This document shows, one piece after another, positions 36,301 to 50,928 of a stretch of DNA of 64,000 nucleotides (the stretch's first letter is position 1; every line of letters starts with the position of its first letter). Position numbers and translations under genes: made by a program. The DNA is from Burhinus oedicnemus (lineage: Eukaryota > Chordata > Aves > Charadriiformes > Burhinidae), in contig VFFE01007738.1 in assembly GCA_008921705.1 (NCBI GenBank), positions 974,756-1,038,755 of the forward strand, in the 5' to 3' direction. The notes beneath the pieces are model-generated. The model made no database searches, had not been told where the DNA came from, and worked only from the letters and a program-made list of their open reading frames with translations.

Positions 36301-39300
36301 CATTTTTCCACAGGTATGTAGGACTTTCGTACTTCTGGATACCCCCAGGAACATCTGTTGAATGTATATGTCACTAACATAATAGACTTGCACATATTTA
36401 CAGCTGTTGGGCTTAATTATTACTACATCATGCATCAAGCCATAAAGCCCCGTAGAAGCTCCAAGTGGAAGAAGGCTCAGCAGCCCATCTGCTTTGCAAC
36501 ACAGATCACTGACAGTGTTTTGGTGTTGTGTTTTAGCTTTTGCACCAGCTCCCATGGAAATCCGTTTTTCTCAGGGACCTAGCCCTGGCGCCCTACAAAG
36601 CCCTTTTCCATCTGCAAACATGACCCCACCACTGACTTCCACAACCAGTGCAACTGCCAGCTCCACTTGAGCTAGATGGAAGTCCAATATGGACACCTGG
36701 GCTCTGACCTTAACCTCTGAAACGATAAACAAGCCCAAAGACCATATAAGACTCCATCCAAAAAAGGAAGGATGCTGCTAAAGAGGGGCTGCTATGTGGG
36801 GAAGCTAGGGAGTCCTAGTCCCCGCTCTTTGCAGATTTACTATATCACATAAGTTATTTAGCTTCAGCAATGAAGAGGGGTTATACTTACATCGCCCTAA
36901 AAAGAAGCAGGAAATCTCTATGACAGGCAAAGAAGTACAAACCAACTAAAATAATTTAACTCTCTGACTCACAAAAAATTCTGCAGTAATTGAAGACCAA
37001 GGCCATCAGCACTTATTTTCAGAGACAGGGTACAATTTACCACATTAATTACTATGTGACATACTTCACAAAGTATTTAAGCATCCTCGGACAAATATAG
37101 GCAACCCTGGGCCTACAGGAACACTAATGAAGATCAAATTGTGTTTTTTAGGAAATTAGAGGAATTTGTTCATGTAGCCTCTTCAGGCTTCCTTAAAAAT
37201 CTCAGTAAGTATCTACTTGCAACCTTGGCTTCTCAAACTGGTCTCATCCCTAAATCTCCACCTGCTTGAGCACACGGACAGTCCTTACGTACAGATGTTA
37301 AAATCACGGATATGTACAATCTTGTGCAATACACTGGATGAGTTATGTGCCACAGGTCAACACAGATGAATGAAATACTAATTTTGTAGCTGGTATATGC
37401 CAGCCATATGCACCTGATGTATACACCTTCTTCTGTTACAACTTACCACAAGGTTAATCTATTACAAATAAAAGTTAATGAAGATTATATATTCAGTCTG
37501 AATCTGTTGTCCACACATCTTGTCTCTGGACAAAAATGACTCACTCTTAAAGCAAGTGCGCTGCCTGCTTGTTGCCATAACCCTGCAGCAGCATATTCTT
37601 TTTATAATGTAGCACAGAAAACAAACACATGCACAGTAAAACTCCAGCTGGGAAGAATAATGAAGCATTTAGCAAACCAGACAAAGACCACATGGCTTCA
37701 TCTCCCTCAACACAGCAGAACCTATTACTGGATACAATAATTAATAAGCTAATGACAGACCTTTAACCATCCAACAAGTTTTTCTGAAAGATGTAGACTA
37801 TTTTTTTTTCTTTCAGGGGTCAAATCAGTCAAACATCTAAAATACTTAAAATACTTTTGGTACATGCCAAATTCAGTGCAACTCTCAAGCAGTAAAACTT
37901 GTACACAGCCCTAAGTACTACTGAAGAACAAAGTGCTTGTACGGCTGCTTGCAGAAGCATGAGCACTGCCTAAATTCAAGCCCCTCAATGAACCTGGCTA
38001 AAACAAGACACTGGAATTCCTGTATGGTCAGCAGAGAGGGAGCTAAGCTAATTGGGAAAAAAAAGAGAGAAATGAAATTTTTCTGAGAGTCTTAAAGCAA
38101 CACACCACTTAAACAGTTCCACCCACCGCAGTGCCTGAGGCATGACAGAGATGGGAGAAAAAGGTCTAAATTAACTGCGGGCAGATCTTGCCAGGATTTT
38201 CTTCAGGACTTCACTCTGGAATCCCTTCTTCTTCCCAACTCCTGTCCCTTACATAAGCATACTGCTATTTGTGGGACAGAGGATTAGTTTCAGCACAAGA
38301 AAATAGTTTGCGGCAAGCACTACTAGAACTTTGATTGTCAGTACTTTGTGAAGAGGCCCACACGTTGCAAATGCAAAGCCAAGCTATCTTCATAGACTAA
38401 CAGCAGTTTTTGTCAATGCTGAGATGGGACTTTCTCTAAAAAAAAAAAAAAAAGTTCAGTCACTAGCCCCTCTAATTAGTTTTTCTCCCAGATCTGTTCT
38501 CTGATCACTATAAAATGATGGCAAGAAGGAAAGCCACATGTGTTTCAGGGCTTGGTACTGAAGGAATGAAATAGTCCTTCATTGTGTCTGGAAATAAAAA
38601 TACATGCTCTGTAAAAAGTCATCTGTTCACAAGAAGCAGCTTGCTGGTTCGAGTTGGCAAGCCTCACACTGAAAGAAGCTGCAATCACCCACTGAAATGT
38701 AAGAGACAGAAGGAGATTAAGTCTGGTGCAAAGATTGCCCTTGAGCTTAAACAGACCTTTTTTTTCCCTTTGCACCAGAACAAAAGGCAAATGAACTCAC
38801 CGTGTGTAACTGCATGCTACAAAACCAGAAGGCAGTTTCTAACAGAAATGAGGTCTGGAAGTGTCTTCCAACATGACAGCGGAGGAAAGATTAACTGGTT
38901 TTAAATTTCTGAATAGGCTTATATAAAATAGATGTCTGTGATAGAGCAGCTTTGGATTTGGTTTCCGTTCCCTCCTCTATGTCTCCAAACTACACAAACA
39001 AACAAACAGTTATTTTGAAAGAAAGAGTTGGAAATAGGGAGCAAAACATAAGGCAGAATGTACAGATGCTTGCAAGAAGAGACAAGCTTCTTGTCCTCAC
39101 TGTGCCACCTCCAAAATCCTCGGGACTTTGGTTTCCATCTTTGAAAAAAACTATATTGTGGAGGGTCCAATTCACAGTGAGGTTGTGCACTATTCTTAGT
39201 GTGTTTTGAAAGTCTTATTCATTGACAGCAGCATCCTCTGAGTCCAAAGTACATAGTCTTACCAGTCTACTTCTAAATTTTAGTAGACAACACTAAGTGA

Positions 39301-39388
39301 TGATGAACACGTCAAAAAGTACTTTATTTTCCACCATGAGAAAATACCTAGCAGCTCAGGCTTTTTTTTTTTTTTTAGTTTTCATTAT
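27324..39388. other. AT-rich DNA, no gene identified
   Basis: No gene or mobile element recognised. A 158-codon open frame at 30478-30954 is the longest outside the repeats and contains a splice-flanked segment (see findings). An inverted repeat lies at 35247-35279, a CA-rich tract near 32034-32060 and 16 A at 38438-38453. Remaining frames (28963-29295 minus, 34787-35065 plus, 38584-38904 plus) are near chance length and unlike known proteins. Confidence 0.45.
35247..35279. repeat. inverted repeat, 10-bp arms
   Basis: AAGTTTTATA (35247-35256) and its reverse complement TATAAAACTT (35270-35279) around 13 bases. AT-rich and therefore likely to occur by chance. Confidence 0.6.
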
Positions 39389-39408
39389 NNNNNNNNNNNN
39401 NNNNNNNN
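39389..39408. other. assembly gap (20 N)
   Basis: Twenty N bases shortly after a long T tract (39362-39376). A run of exactly 20 N suggests a fixed-size placeholder, so the true gap length is unknown. Confidence 0.95.
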
Positions 39409-40527
39409 ATAGCCTATGAATCCCCCAAAGTGTGATGCCACAAGATAAAATAAAAATAATGCCAAATGTCTTAAGCACCCAAAGGTTAACATCTGTTACA
39501 GATTTTGAGACAGAAGATTAATACTTTTTTGTGTGCACTGACGTTTTTAACTCACATTTCAACTGGAATTCGTGGCGTGCAAGAATTTTTTTAACTACAT
39601 TTCCTCCCACCTGAAAAATTTTGATTGGAAGCCAAACTGCTTATATTGTTTGACTCAAAAAGCACTCAAGCAAAAAATTGCCACTGTCAAAATGATTAAG
39701 TTAAATAACTTTTAAAAATTTGAAACAAATTTGTAATTCCATTTCTTTTTAATGTGTAGTATAATTATGGTCTTTTTAAAAAGTTTAAAATGGAAAAAAC
39801 TGTCTTCTGATTATTTTCAGCCAGAATTTCTCAGGTCTTGATTTTACATCCCAGTTCACGAGCAAGATACAGAAAGTATTTTACAAATTTTGCCTCTAAA
39901 GAGAACCAGTTATTATTGCAATTTATAGTCAGTCTTTACATTTAAAGACCTTAAATCTTCCAGAATCTTAACAGAGCATTTAAAAAGCATAGGTACAGTT
40001 TCCTTCCCAGTAATTCAAAAAACCAAAGAATAAAATAATCCTATTTATCTGACCAGCTTCCCTTTCATTCTCAATTTACTTAATCTATCTTTCAGAGGAG
40101 CTTGGCTTCCTCCATTGTTTGAAATAGCCCTTGAAAGAAGGTGAACACAATATCTGATGATTTCAATAACTATACACACTCTTGGCTTTCTGGCAGTTAA
40201 ACGGTGGTGGCTATCTATGTTGATTTTTTTCAGCCTTTTTGCCACACTAATACTTTTTTCTGGCCATCTGATGCTCTCCCACTGTAACTCTTCAGTCACC
40301 CCACTCCTCTCCCAACTTGGTTTCTCTCTCTGGCCCAGTTATTCAGAGGAGAACATTCTTTGCCACAATCTTTATATGTGCTGTAGATTCTTTCCTTGCC
40401 CACACCACTAACCCATAGTAAATATTCTCTTGGAAGTATCCTACTGGCAAAGACAAGGAACATTTCCTATGGTGCATGTTTTTCGTCTTCTCACGCATTA
40501 AGTTTCAGTGCTGTGTTGTATTAAATT

Positions 40528-40567
40528 ATTACAATTACTACTACATCACAGTAGTAATTGCAGTAAT
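40528..40567. repeat. hairpin-forming inverted repeat
   Basis: Perfect 11-bp arms CAATTACTACT (40532-40542) and AGTAGTAATTG (40550-40560) around ACATCAC; four more pairs (ATTA with TAAT) follow across a three-base bulge. It could fold as DNA or RNA but is too short for a typical pre-microRNA. Confidence 0.7.
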
Positions 40568-43500
40568 TACTTCAGCAATTGTCCAGGTCTGCAGGAATTG
40601 AGTCTGGCTTCCGATATATGAAGTAGTTGACACTACAACATCTGCCTGCATCAGCATTTATTGGTTTTCAATGGGGAGCTCTCAGAGAAGAGGTCTGTAA
40701 ACAACATTTATAAAATACAGATGCTTTTGGTTGCAGATGCATTGAAGGAAGCTTAACAGCGTTTTGGATGGCTTAAGTGGTTGTGAACTTCCAAGATGAT
40801 TTATCACCAGTAAAAACCAACTCATTTTGTAAAACTTACATTCTATTACAGAAGTATTAAATGAAAAGCAGAGCTGGAAAAATTGTCTTCTCTACAGTTC
40901 TGGGTGTTTTTTTCTTTCTTTCTTTGTCATTATCAGCAATGCAAACTCGGGAAATGAAATAACTTTTTTTTTTATGATGAATTTCATGTTTCTTTTTTAA
41001 AGTAGCATGGATGGGTAAATAACTTCTTGAAAAAACAGCATCTGAATTCATGGCTATGCATATTTTTAAAAAAATTAAAGTAGAGGATTATTCTTTTAAG
41101 TCAGGATGAATGCATACATTTGTATTCCCTTCTGCACAATTGACGGAACTTCACTTTCAAAACGTCAAGGATAAATATCCTTCAAATGATTCCATTAAAA
41201 TGATGATAACCATAGTAACGGTGTGTAGTTTGCTTATTCTTTTTCCTCCTGTTTTTTCTTTTTTCCTTTTTGGCATGTATTCTTTGCAACAATGTTGCTG
41301 CTAAGAGACCTAAAGAAAAGCGATCCCTACCAAATTCGTGATTTGAATGTGAGTGTTCACAGCCTTCATATGTTGAGTTATGAAATTAGCTTTTATTTGG
41401 TAATTTAAATAAATGTTTATGGATATGAAATCTGAACAGGCCATTATGAAAATATACTACCACCTGCTGCACTCATCAGTATAGAGGGGATACTATCTAC
41501 TGTTTACTACTTCTTTTCCCCAAGTAATTATTTGCATTTTTATAGCAGAGTCAGAAGAGCAGAGAGTATGAAACTAGAAAATGTTAAAATTAAGTTAAAG
41601 ATAATTAAGAGATCCAGCTACACGCCTCCAATTACTACCAATACAAATGGACTTTATATTGCTAAATCCCACAGATGTCTGGGTGGAAAAAAAAGTCTCA
41701 GGGCTAAAACTAATGCAAAGTGTTGTGGCAATATTGTTAAGGCACACGCTAACTAAGGAACATAGATTTAGGTCTTGTTCTATCATACCAAGTGTAATCC
41801 AAGGAAAAAGGCAGCTTGCCAAAGGAGTACTGAGGCCAGGTAACCAAGAGCGTGCAGAGGCCACAACAGTTGTATGTGCACCATTGGTTACAGAACCCCG
41901 CTGCCATCATCACCATTTGCACAAGATATGGGCTGGACATAAGCTAATTTTGTTCTTGACTTTGAGTTTAGACAGTCTGATTAAGGATGAGAATTATACC
42001 CAAGGAACCAAAATTTTTCTCCCTTATCCTCACATTTCTGACAACCATTAAAGGCTGAAAGTATAGATATCATCCTACTACCTCAGAACAACCCTATCAT
42101 GAAAATATAGCATTGTAGTACCTATATTTCTGTCAAGAAAAGAATAGGTGAAGTTTCCATACTTTTAGAGTAAACACATGAATTGGCTTGTGCTGTTATA
42201 GCGCATATATATGTATATATATTAAAACTATCTACAGGAACATGCACTTCTGATCTAATGTTTATCTTGGTGCTGATTTTGCCAGAATAACTAGCTTTGG
42301 TAAGGTTTTACTCTCTTGTTAGCGAAACATTATAGTGGAGACCTGACCTATATGCATACCTGTTCATTCATGTACCAGTGCAGCTCTTGAAAGGTGGATT
42401 ATTCCACTTAATGGAAGAAACATACTTGAATCCAATGCCAAAATAGCATGTATAGGAAAGATGCTTTCTTCTTGCTTCCCTAAGAAGCCACACAGGACAA
42501 TCACAACCTATTCTAATCCATTTAGATCAAAAATTTTATGTACAGGAATAGATATGTAAACATTGCAGCACTTCAAATGTACGTAATTCCCTGGAATACT
42601 GGTAATATTCAACACTGAAGTTTTTGGCTAATGTAGTTTTACTTGACACCTCTAAACTCCAGTGATCTTTAATTCATGTGATTTTGACTGAAGATCAGAA
42701 ATAAAATCTCCTTAAGAATTTATTTAAGAAAAACTGACTTGGCACTTGTTCTCTTTGTACATAATTTTTCAAATAGCGCAGGTAAGATTTTCAGGCTTTC
42801 CTTCTACTCACTTGGAACAGTGTTTCCCTGAATAATCCCACTTCTGTCTGCCTTTAGTTACAAATCTATCCATTATTTCTATTGTGCTATTTCACCCAGC
42901 TATTTCTAAGTTAATAATAAATTCTTAATTGGGATAATCTGGTCAAAAATACCACCCTTCCCCACCTATCTTCTCATAGGCAGCAGAACGCCATGCTTAT
43001 TGAACCTGTCAGCAGCAGAATAAAGTTCTGTCGTGCAAGCTTCATTTGGTGGTTCTTTCTGAAAGTTAAATAACTACTGATGAATTTGAGATTGAGTTCT
43101 AAAGCTGCTGTTCCACATTGCTATTATTTCCAACACAACATACTTCACACTTCCCAATTGCTTTAGTCAGTATGGATATAAACGAGGTAGTAGTACAGTG
43201 GCCTTGCCTTTTGGATTTGGCATGGTTTTCAGTTCAAGATGTCTCTGCCCTTGAATGCCCGAAGTTCTAGAAAGAGAATTATCCATGTATAAAAGCATAA
43301 TAAAATTTTCTTTCATGATAAATATAAAAATGCCTTGTGTAAACAATAGCTTTTTTTTTTTACCTATATTCGGGACCAAATTTTCTCGTGTCCTATATCT
43401 ACTGTGAACCTGTTTAATGTGAATCCAAGATGGGCACCGTGGGCTTTGTGGCGATGTGGATTCCTGCTTCGTTCACTTGCCACATATCCATCACAAGAAA

Positions 43501-44569
43501 AACAAATGAATCAAAAACAAAAACCAAAAAACAAAAAACCCTCAATGAAGAAACTCAGCCTAGATCAAAATTCTTTTTCCTGAGCCTGTGTCAAGATTGT
43601 GAGCTTACATATTTGTCTACATATTCTGTTCTAAGGCACCATACTGGGATGTTACAGACAGCTTATGATTTCAGGGAAGGATTAAGAAGATGGTCAGGGA
43701 CATTCACAAGCTGCTTTGGTACTGTCAAAAGGAAAAATGGCAATATTATATGCTGAAGGGCTTTCCTGATTCATGTGACAAATTATCCTTAAAAGTCAAA
43801 CACGCTTTGCTGAGTCCTTTCTTGAGTTTGCAATGCAAAATCTCCCAATTTGCAAGCTTTGGGAAACATAGTACAGTTTAAATCAACTAATTGGGGGTTT
43901 TTTGTTTTTGTTTTTTTATACTGCACAGCCAGTTCCTTTCATTCTACTGCAAAGTACTCGCAAATGGTATGCCATCCTTCTCACAGTTATCTAGCATTTA
44001 CTACCACATTCTCCATCTGATCAGAAACAGAGACCTTATGGATCTTTTACTCCCTTTAAACACTAATCTTGTTGTTAATACTGTACTTCTCTCTTTTACT
44101 TGTCCTCATAAAATAATGAAGAGTGACCCAACATCTCCATTTTTTAATTTTCATTTATTTCTGAGAAAGTGGAATATGTTGCAGTAAACTCATGAAATCT
44201 TATCCAGTTAGAAGACAGATGTGAGTTTCTGTTATCTATCACCAAAAAAGCAAAAAAGAGAAAGACACTTTTACTTTCAATATGGAAGTGGAAGGCTTTC
44301 CCCATTTTTTTTTTGTGAAATATTTACACATTGGTCCCACTATGTGTCTGATTTTTTGCAGCACATAAGCTGGAAGTTTTTTTGCAACTGAACTTACAGT
44401 GAGCTTATGAACATCTTAAAGACTCCAAATTAAGGAGATTTTATCAAGTCGTATGATTTATTCCAGTGACTACCAATAATTGCTGTCACTTAAATAAATG
44501 GTTTGTTGGTTGGGGATTTTTTTTCAATTTTAATTTCTCTGTTACTTGATGCCAGCTGTTTTTGGCTTT

Positions 44570-44580
44570 CCCCCCCCCCC
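44570..44580 (+). repeat. C11 homopolymer
   Basis: Eleven consecutive C bases (G11 on the other strand) in AT-rich DNA; prone to slippage and sequencing error. Confidence 0.9.
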
Positions 44581-47500
44581 TCTGATCTTCTGAATTATTT
44601 TACAAAACATATAAAAGCTAACCAAAGCTTTGTGAACTTTTCAAGGAACCTTCTACAACTCACCCTCTAACAGCACATTTGCAGTCATAAAAATTAATTA
44701 AATTTCCCCTTCTTAATTAACTCAAGCAATCAAACTATTTTTTTCTGTGACCAAGCTCACTCTTCCTAAAGGCTCCAGAATAGACTGGCACTTAAACATA
44801 TGCCATTTTTAGATAGGAACCTCAAAATTTTCTCATAAGGTTAACTGCAGGAAAGGCAAGAGGGGCTGCACGTCAGTCGCAAGATAGTAATTTAATATCT
44901 TGATTATAACAGTGTAAGTGGGTGAACTCCATATCTGACAAAAGAGACTTAGTTTTGTTGTTGTTTTCCGAGTCATGATTGTATTCCATATGTGCCTTGC
45001 AGCAGATGCCTCAGTAGCAAGAATTCCTGGAATCTTATTTTATGATAGTTAGCACATAGTGGCAAGAATCTTTATCTAGTTTAATACTTTACCTAGGTTT
45101 TAAGTTTCTGAATGATCATCAGCATCTTTTTTCATGCAAACAGTTCCTCTGTAGGCAGATCAGCTTTATTCCACCTTCTACTTGTGACTCAGACTGACAA
45201 TTCTGAGCCTAATTGACAGAGCAAACTATCAGAAAATGCACCACCTACTTATTATTTTACTGTGGAGGTGACTCAGATTAGATCTGTCTACAGTTCTATG
45301 CTGTCTACACATGGGGAAAATCATGTTGTGTTTCAACAAGAGGAATAGCCTCTATTAACTGAGCACTAAGAAAGGAGTCAAACATGCTTATCCCTCCCTT
45401 GATTGCCTGGGATGTCAGCACAAAGGGCTGGGTGAGTTGCACATACCTTTGTCATGTCAATCATTTTAAAGAAAATATGAAAGAAGTTTGTAATTTTAAC
45501 TGAATTAATCTAATAGGATTTTACAGAAAGACATTTCATACTTACCAGAAAAGCAGATATAAATTGTATAAAAGTTCACAAAGGGCAGCCTCTTTGTACA
45601 CAAATAGCCTAGCATGGCTAACAGCTGCACCTTTCTTAAAGCTATTCTTCACATTTTTGCTGCATTTTTATGCATAACATATGAAATTCCTATTCTTTGA
45701 AAATTTCTCTGATTTTTAATCCAGCAGTTGCTCTAGAAGCTGCTGATGGTATCACAGTGAACACTCGTGCTCCATTGAATTGACGACTGCAGTGATACAA
45801 ATGAGAGAAGGAAGGAAATGAGAGCACCGAGAAGAATTGGGATTAGTGAAAAATCAACTCAGGTCTTGAATTACATTAAAGCAGTGTCCACTTTTCCAGA
45901 GATTTCAAGAGGGCCTACCTTTTTACAAATTTCATCCCCATCTACTGTATGAGGCAAATACACCTTCAAAAATTGCCTTTAGTGAGCTGGAAAGCATAAA
46001 CCTGGTTAAAAATATGAAGAGCAATTTAATGATATTTCCTTAGATAACAGAAAACTAAAGCTTCAGCTTATTCATGGAATCATGTAATGGGCTATTCACA
46101 AGCCTCAGAGAGCTCCTAAGTATTAAAAAAAAAATTCATGATCTGGAAACCTTTATAAAATGTTAGCACAAATTATATTCTATTGTATGTTGTATTCATT
46201 TAAAGAAAATTTCACTTTTACTGTTTATTTCTTTGATATGTTAAGACTACTTGCAAACAGGTAAAATGACCATTTGTGAACATGCTATTGGCAATAAATA
46301 TAAATAGTTGAGAAGACAAATTTGAGCTAATTTCATTATTTATAAAAAACCCAAAGCAACATTAAAAAGCACCCGAGCATCTTTCTTCACGTTTGAGAGA
46401 TCATTCTGGGTTTTTTTGCAGAGGTATCAATACAGAACATGCCACTAATGCAGACCACTCTTCTGTCAACAACAGATGGTCACTAATACACCAACCTTCC
46501 TAAGAGCTTAGCATTTCCAATGTGACCAGCAGTAGAGTGCCAGAAATAAAATTTCAGAGGATGGATGAGTGGGAAATGCAATCACATGCATGACAAGGAT
46601 ATTCGTTTGTAATGACAAACTCAACATCTTATTCTAGCTTCAGAAATACAAGCTTCAGAGAAACAGTTATAGCACGAGAAAGATAAGAAACGACTGGTTT
46701 GCCTATACTGGAGCCCTTTCATGTTGCTCTGCAAAGACCCCAGTTTAACCAATGACAGATAATTATATTGCCAGGTATCCTTGTTAAACTCCTCTGTTTA
46801 CCCAGGAGGGTTAAAAAGCTTTGAGAGGGATTATAAATTGACAAATACAAGGAACACTTCCACTTCCAGGCATATCATCCTAAAAGGAAGGTCTTGGATC
46901 TTCAAGACAACATGTACTTTTACCTGCTCAAAAGTTCCAGTTTCTTAACAACTGTATAAATAAATCAGACCTTGTTGATATAATTATAAAATTTCTTATT
47001 ACTTTGATGGATTACATATATACATACACACAGAGATGGGAGTGGAAGCGTGACGCTGACAATGGGGGAAATTCTCCATTTTTATAAGGCCTTATGAATG
47101 CTACTATGAGAAGCTTCCCTACTAGCCGTGTGTACATTTAATTACTCAGCAATCTGTTATCTTTTAAGAAAAGCTACTACCGTTCTAATTTAGGTTAAAC
47201 ATTAACAATGTCAGAGAAACCAATATATATTCCACTTTCAAATGTTTTCACTGATCTGTAGAACTGTCCAAGTGTGTTTTTAAAAGATCAACAGGAATCA
47301 TAGTGAATTGAACATGTCATACATATTTAAAAAATCTTCAAGAGATTTATTTTTAATGTATAAACTGGTCCTACATTCCAATATTGATTGAGCAGAAACA
47401 ATAATTTATAAATATTTGCACTATCTATTCAATATTTCTCTCATTTTTAGTTTTTCACAAAAAGCTTCACCACTGTAAAAAGTTAAACTTGTTATATATC

Positions 47501-50500
47501 ATCATAGTAAATGATTTCTTTGACATTTTTACTAAAGTATACATTTTAATTTAAGCTCTGCTCAGTTAGTAGCATATGGATTTTTAGCAGTTTAATTCAC
47601 AAGAATTTTTCAAAATATATCTGAATGTTTCTTTCCTGCTGGCCAGTATTACTGTTCAGTTGCTCCCCCTGATGGAGACCAGAATTTACACACAAATATA
47701 CACAGATTACAAATTTTTAAGGAAAGTCAAAAATTCATTAATCACATTAATTAATCTTACAATTGCCTGCAGCTGAAAGCCTATCCTGTGCATGCAATAG
47801 TAGAAGTGTGCTATGATTTTGTGACTGCCGCTCTCAGTTCTCATCTCTAGTGTAACAATGAATCCCATTGTTAGTTCCCAAAGATTCTGTCCTTTTCTTC
47901 ATACAGATGCACTTGCTCTACACGTAATGGATCAAGAGTCTCTTAAAAAGAATGAAAGTATTTCTCCAACATTAGCAAACGAAGGCAGATCCTGGAGTCG
48001 TCCAAACCCACTAACTCCCAGATCCAACCGAACTGTTAAACTGTGTTAAAATACAGCTTTTCTTTTCTTTGGTTCATTCACTTATTATTTACAAGTTTGA
48101 TTTTCTTTATAATTCTTAACCCATTCCTTTTGCCAGGCCTCTTTTTATTTTGCTTTCAAAGAGAAACTTGCTTGCCTTATACTTAACACTTTTGGCCTCA
48201 CCAGACTCACTGCCCTGTTTCCTTTCTTTCCATGACTATCGGATTACATGGATGGATTGTTCTGCCGACTACATCTTATTTGGCTAGTTCAAAGTTTATC
48301 CCATCACAGAAACTTTTCTTTCTAAACAATAATAATAACCTCTCCAGCCACACAGTTCCATTGTCTCTTTCACTACCTTTATTCTCCTCCACTGTTTTGA
48401 CAGAGTACATCATCTTTTCCTCCCTGGCCCTATCACTCTGCTTCCCTAGTGATAAGTATTGATAGGCTGTCTCACCTGTAGATGTACAGCTTCTAAAGAC
48501 AAATAGACAGTTAAGTTCCTTGTCTAGGACACTAATGATCCATATTTTCTCCAGGTCCTTTTGTTCCATTATTCTTTGTTCCTATAAAGGCTTTTCCATG
48601 GGCTTTCCCTCTTCTTGAATTAACACTTCAACAGCGCTGGCTTTAGTAGTTTTGTATTGCTGTTTTGTTTGCACCATTTATTCTACTAAATGTGCATTCA
48701 AGGTTATTGTCTTGGAATTTGAGTTTATCATGCCTTTAAAGACTCTAAATTATGTATGTACATGTTACTGTTCTGGGGGCCCTTCAAAAGATCATACTCT
48801 GGAGTACCTCTAGTCTGATACTAGATGTCCTGAGACATAAAATATGCCATCAGGCAGAAATACTTCAGTTATGTTATTTACTTTCTTCCACTGTGTTTTT
48901 GCTTAGAAATAAAAATTAGTAAGAGTAGTGTCATACTACACTAATAGAAGAAAACACTTATCTTGTAGTGTTTTCAGATTAAGGTGGGTTTCTTTGGGAG
49001 GTGGAATTCTGAACTGACTGACTCCTACTGTTTGTGGTACCCCCTTCTACTGCAATTATTTAAATGCAATTATAGTATTTGCTATACAGGTTTGCAAATA
49101 AATAATAGAACGTGATGGCCTCAAAGAGCAAGGATTAGAGAAGCCCTGAAAAACTCGCTACAGAGCTGCTGAAAAATTTCAGGATGCTGTAAAATATCCT
49201 ATGCATTCAGATAAACATTTGGTTCAAAAGGCAAACTGAACATCCGCAAGAGTATGAAAGACTGATAGCACAAACAGTTGAATACCATGTGTCTGGTCAG
49301 TAAAGTAGACTATACATTACCTTTTTGTGACTATTTCATATTCTGAGAATAGAATAATCCTCTTTTTTCACTTTGCATTCCATTTTTTGTTAATCCAAGT
49401 CTTCTGGAAAAATGAAAACCATATATAGCACAGGAATGACAACAGTGCGAGGTAGTTTTCAATACAACATATTTTATGGAATGAATGATGTTGAAAAGTT
49501 GTGCCAATGACACATGAAATCTCCCGTTTAATACAAAATCGAATGAAGATCTAAAAAAGCATAGTTCATTTATTAATAAACATACAGCTCTATAATCACA
49601 ACAGTGTCTATTAGTGGAGAATAAGACAGATCATTTGATGTAAGCATGTAAGTTTAAATTACTTATGTATGTTTCAAAATCAGTTTTAAGAGACCTCAGG
49701 AAATATAGAGGCAAGTGGGTAAAACAAACTGTAGCTGCAAGCTGGTACTTAGTATTTTGATCTATTTACACCTGGGTAGCTGTTGGCAGCATATTTTATT
49801 TTGCAGACTTTCTGAGTCCACCTCTGTAGGAGTGGGTTCTAATGAGTCAAGCCATTAGCAACAAATCTCAGGCAGCAAGAACAAGACAGCAGCAGCATTT
49901 CCACTCATTGCTCAAACCCTTCTGGGTGTTATACTCTAAAGGAACAAAGACAGACAAGGTCAAACCTGAACATAAAGCCCTTTGTGAAGTGTTATTTGTA
50001 CACTGTACATTCCTCATTAATCTATTTCAAATGCCTACCATATCCATGTATTAATGCAATGTCTCGTGTGTGTTGTTCAACCATTTTCTCCTTTTTGCAT
50101 GTTACAAAGCTCCAAAAGTAGCAACAGTGAGAAAAAGGTCAGATTCACATATAAATTGTTAGCCACCACAGAAAACTAAAATTTCTTTTCTTGACAGACT
50201 AACAATATTTATTAACTAATATATCAGAAATCTTTACTGATATTTCATTAACTATTCAGTCCCTCCAGTAGTGACTCGTAAGAACAGCACAAGGTCTTCC
50301 TTTTTGCACCATAAACCTTAGACTTTCCCTGAGCTTTTTTTGCCTTGTTTAGTTTTTTTTTTTTTACTAACCTATCTTGAATTCTGTGAAGTTTAAGGAA
50401 TCACTTTGACAGAGGAGTATTAATTTATTCCATTTCCATGAATATCCTAAAACCTGCCACAGGAAGGGATGAGGAGAAGATTACAGCAGCAACTTCTAAA

Positions 50501-50869
50501 CCACATGATTCCACCCACGGATACTCTGAAGCAAAAAGCTTCTCCTGGGTAACATGACCTGTCAAACACAAAGATGTGAACTGCAAGCAACATTTCCCCT
50601 ATTACCAGAAGAGTTATATTCAGTTGCTAGTTTCCCCATTTAAATTCTTCACATGCTTTCCCCAGCAATTCTCTACTATTCCACATCCCTTTCAAATTCG
50701 TGTCTGTAGAGCAGAAAAAAAAAAAAACAGCTATCTGAATCTAGACTTCACTCTGTGTTTTCTGTTATTAATTATTGGGTTTCACAAGCCAGTCTGTTTC
50801 AGGGTGTCTAGGCCAGTATATTTCAGGACACTTACATTTTGAAAACATTTGCTTTTTTGCTCTTTTATT

Positions 50870-50928
50870 TATTAGGAAGGTAAAGTTACATAGTTATGTA
50901 TAGATTTATATATTAGGAAGAGAAAGTT
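50870..50928 (+). repeat. diverged direct repeat, 41-bp spacing
   Basis: TATTAGGAAGGTAAAGTT (50870-50887) and TATTAGGAAGAGAAAGTT (50911-50928) match at 16 of 18 positions. Possibly an old local duplication. Confidence 0.6.

Noticed and set aside
38645..38656. GGTTCGAGTTGG, like a tRNA B-box
   Set aside because: No A-box at the right distance and no foldable arms.
41647..42051. 134-codon + strand frame
   Set aside because: About one such frame is expected by chance; a His-run and no domain are visible; overlapping minus frames are equally open.
45930..45965. CCCCAT…ATGAGG, like a reverse-strand MIR core
   Set aside because: Only about 15 of 22 positions fit and the flanks do not follow the element.
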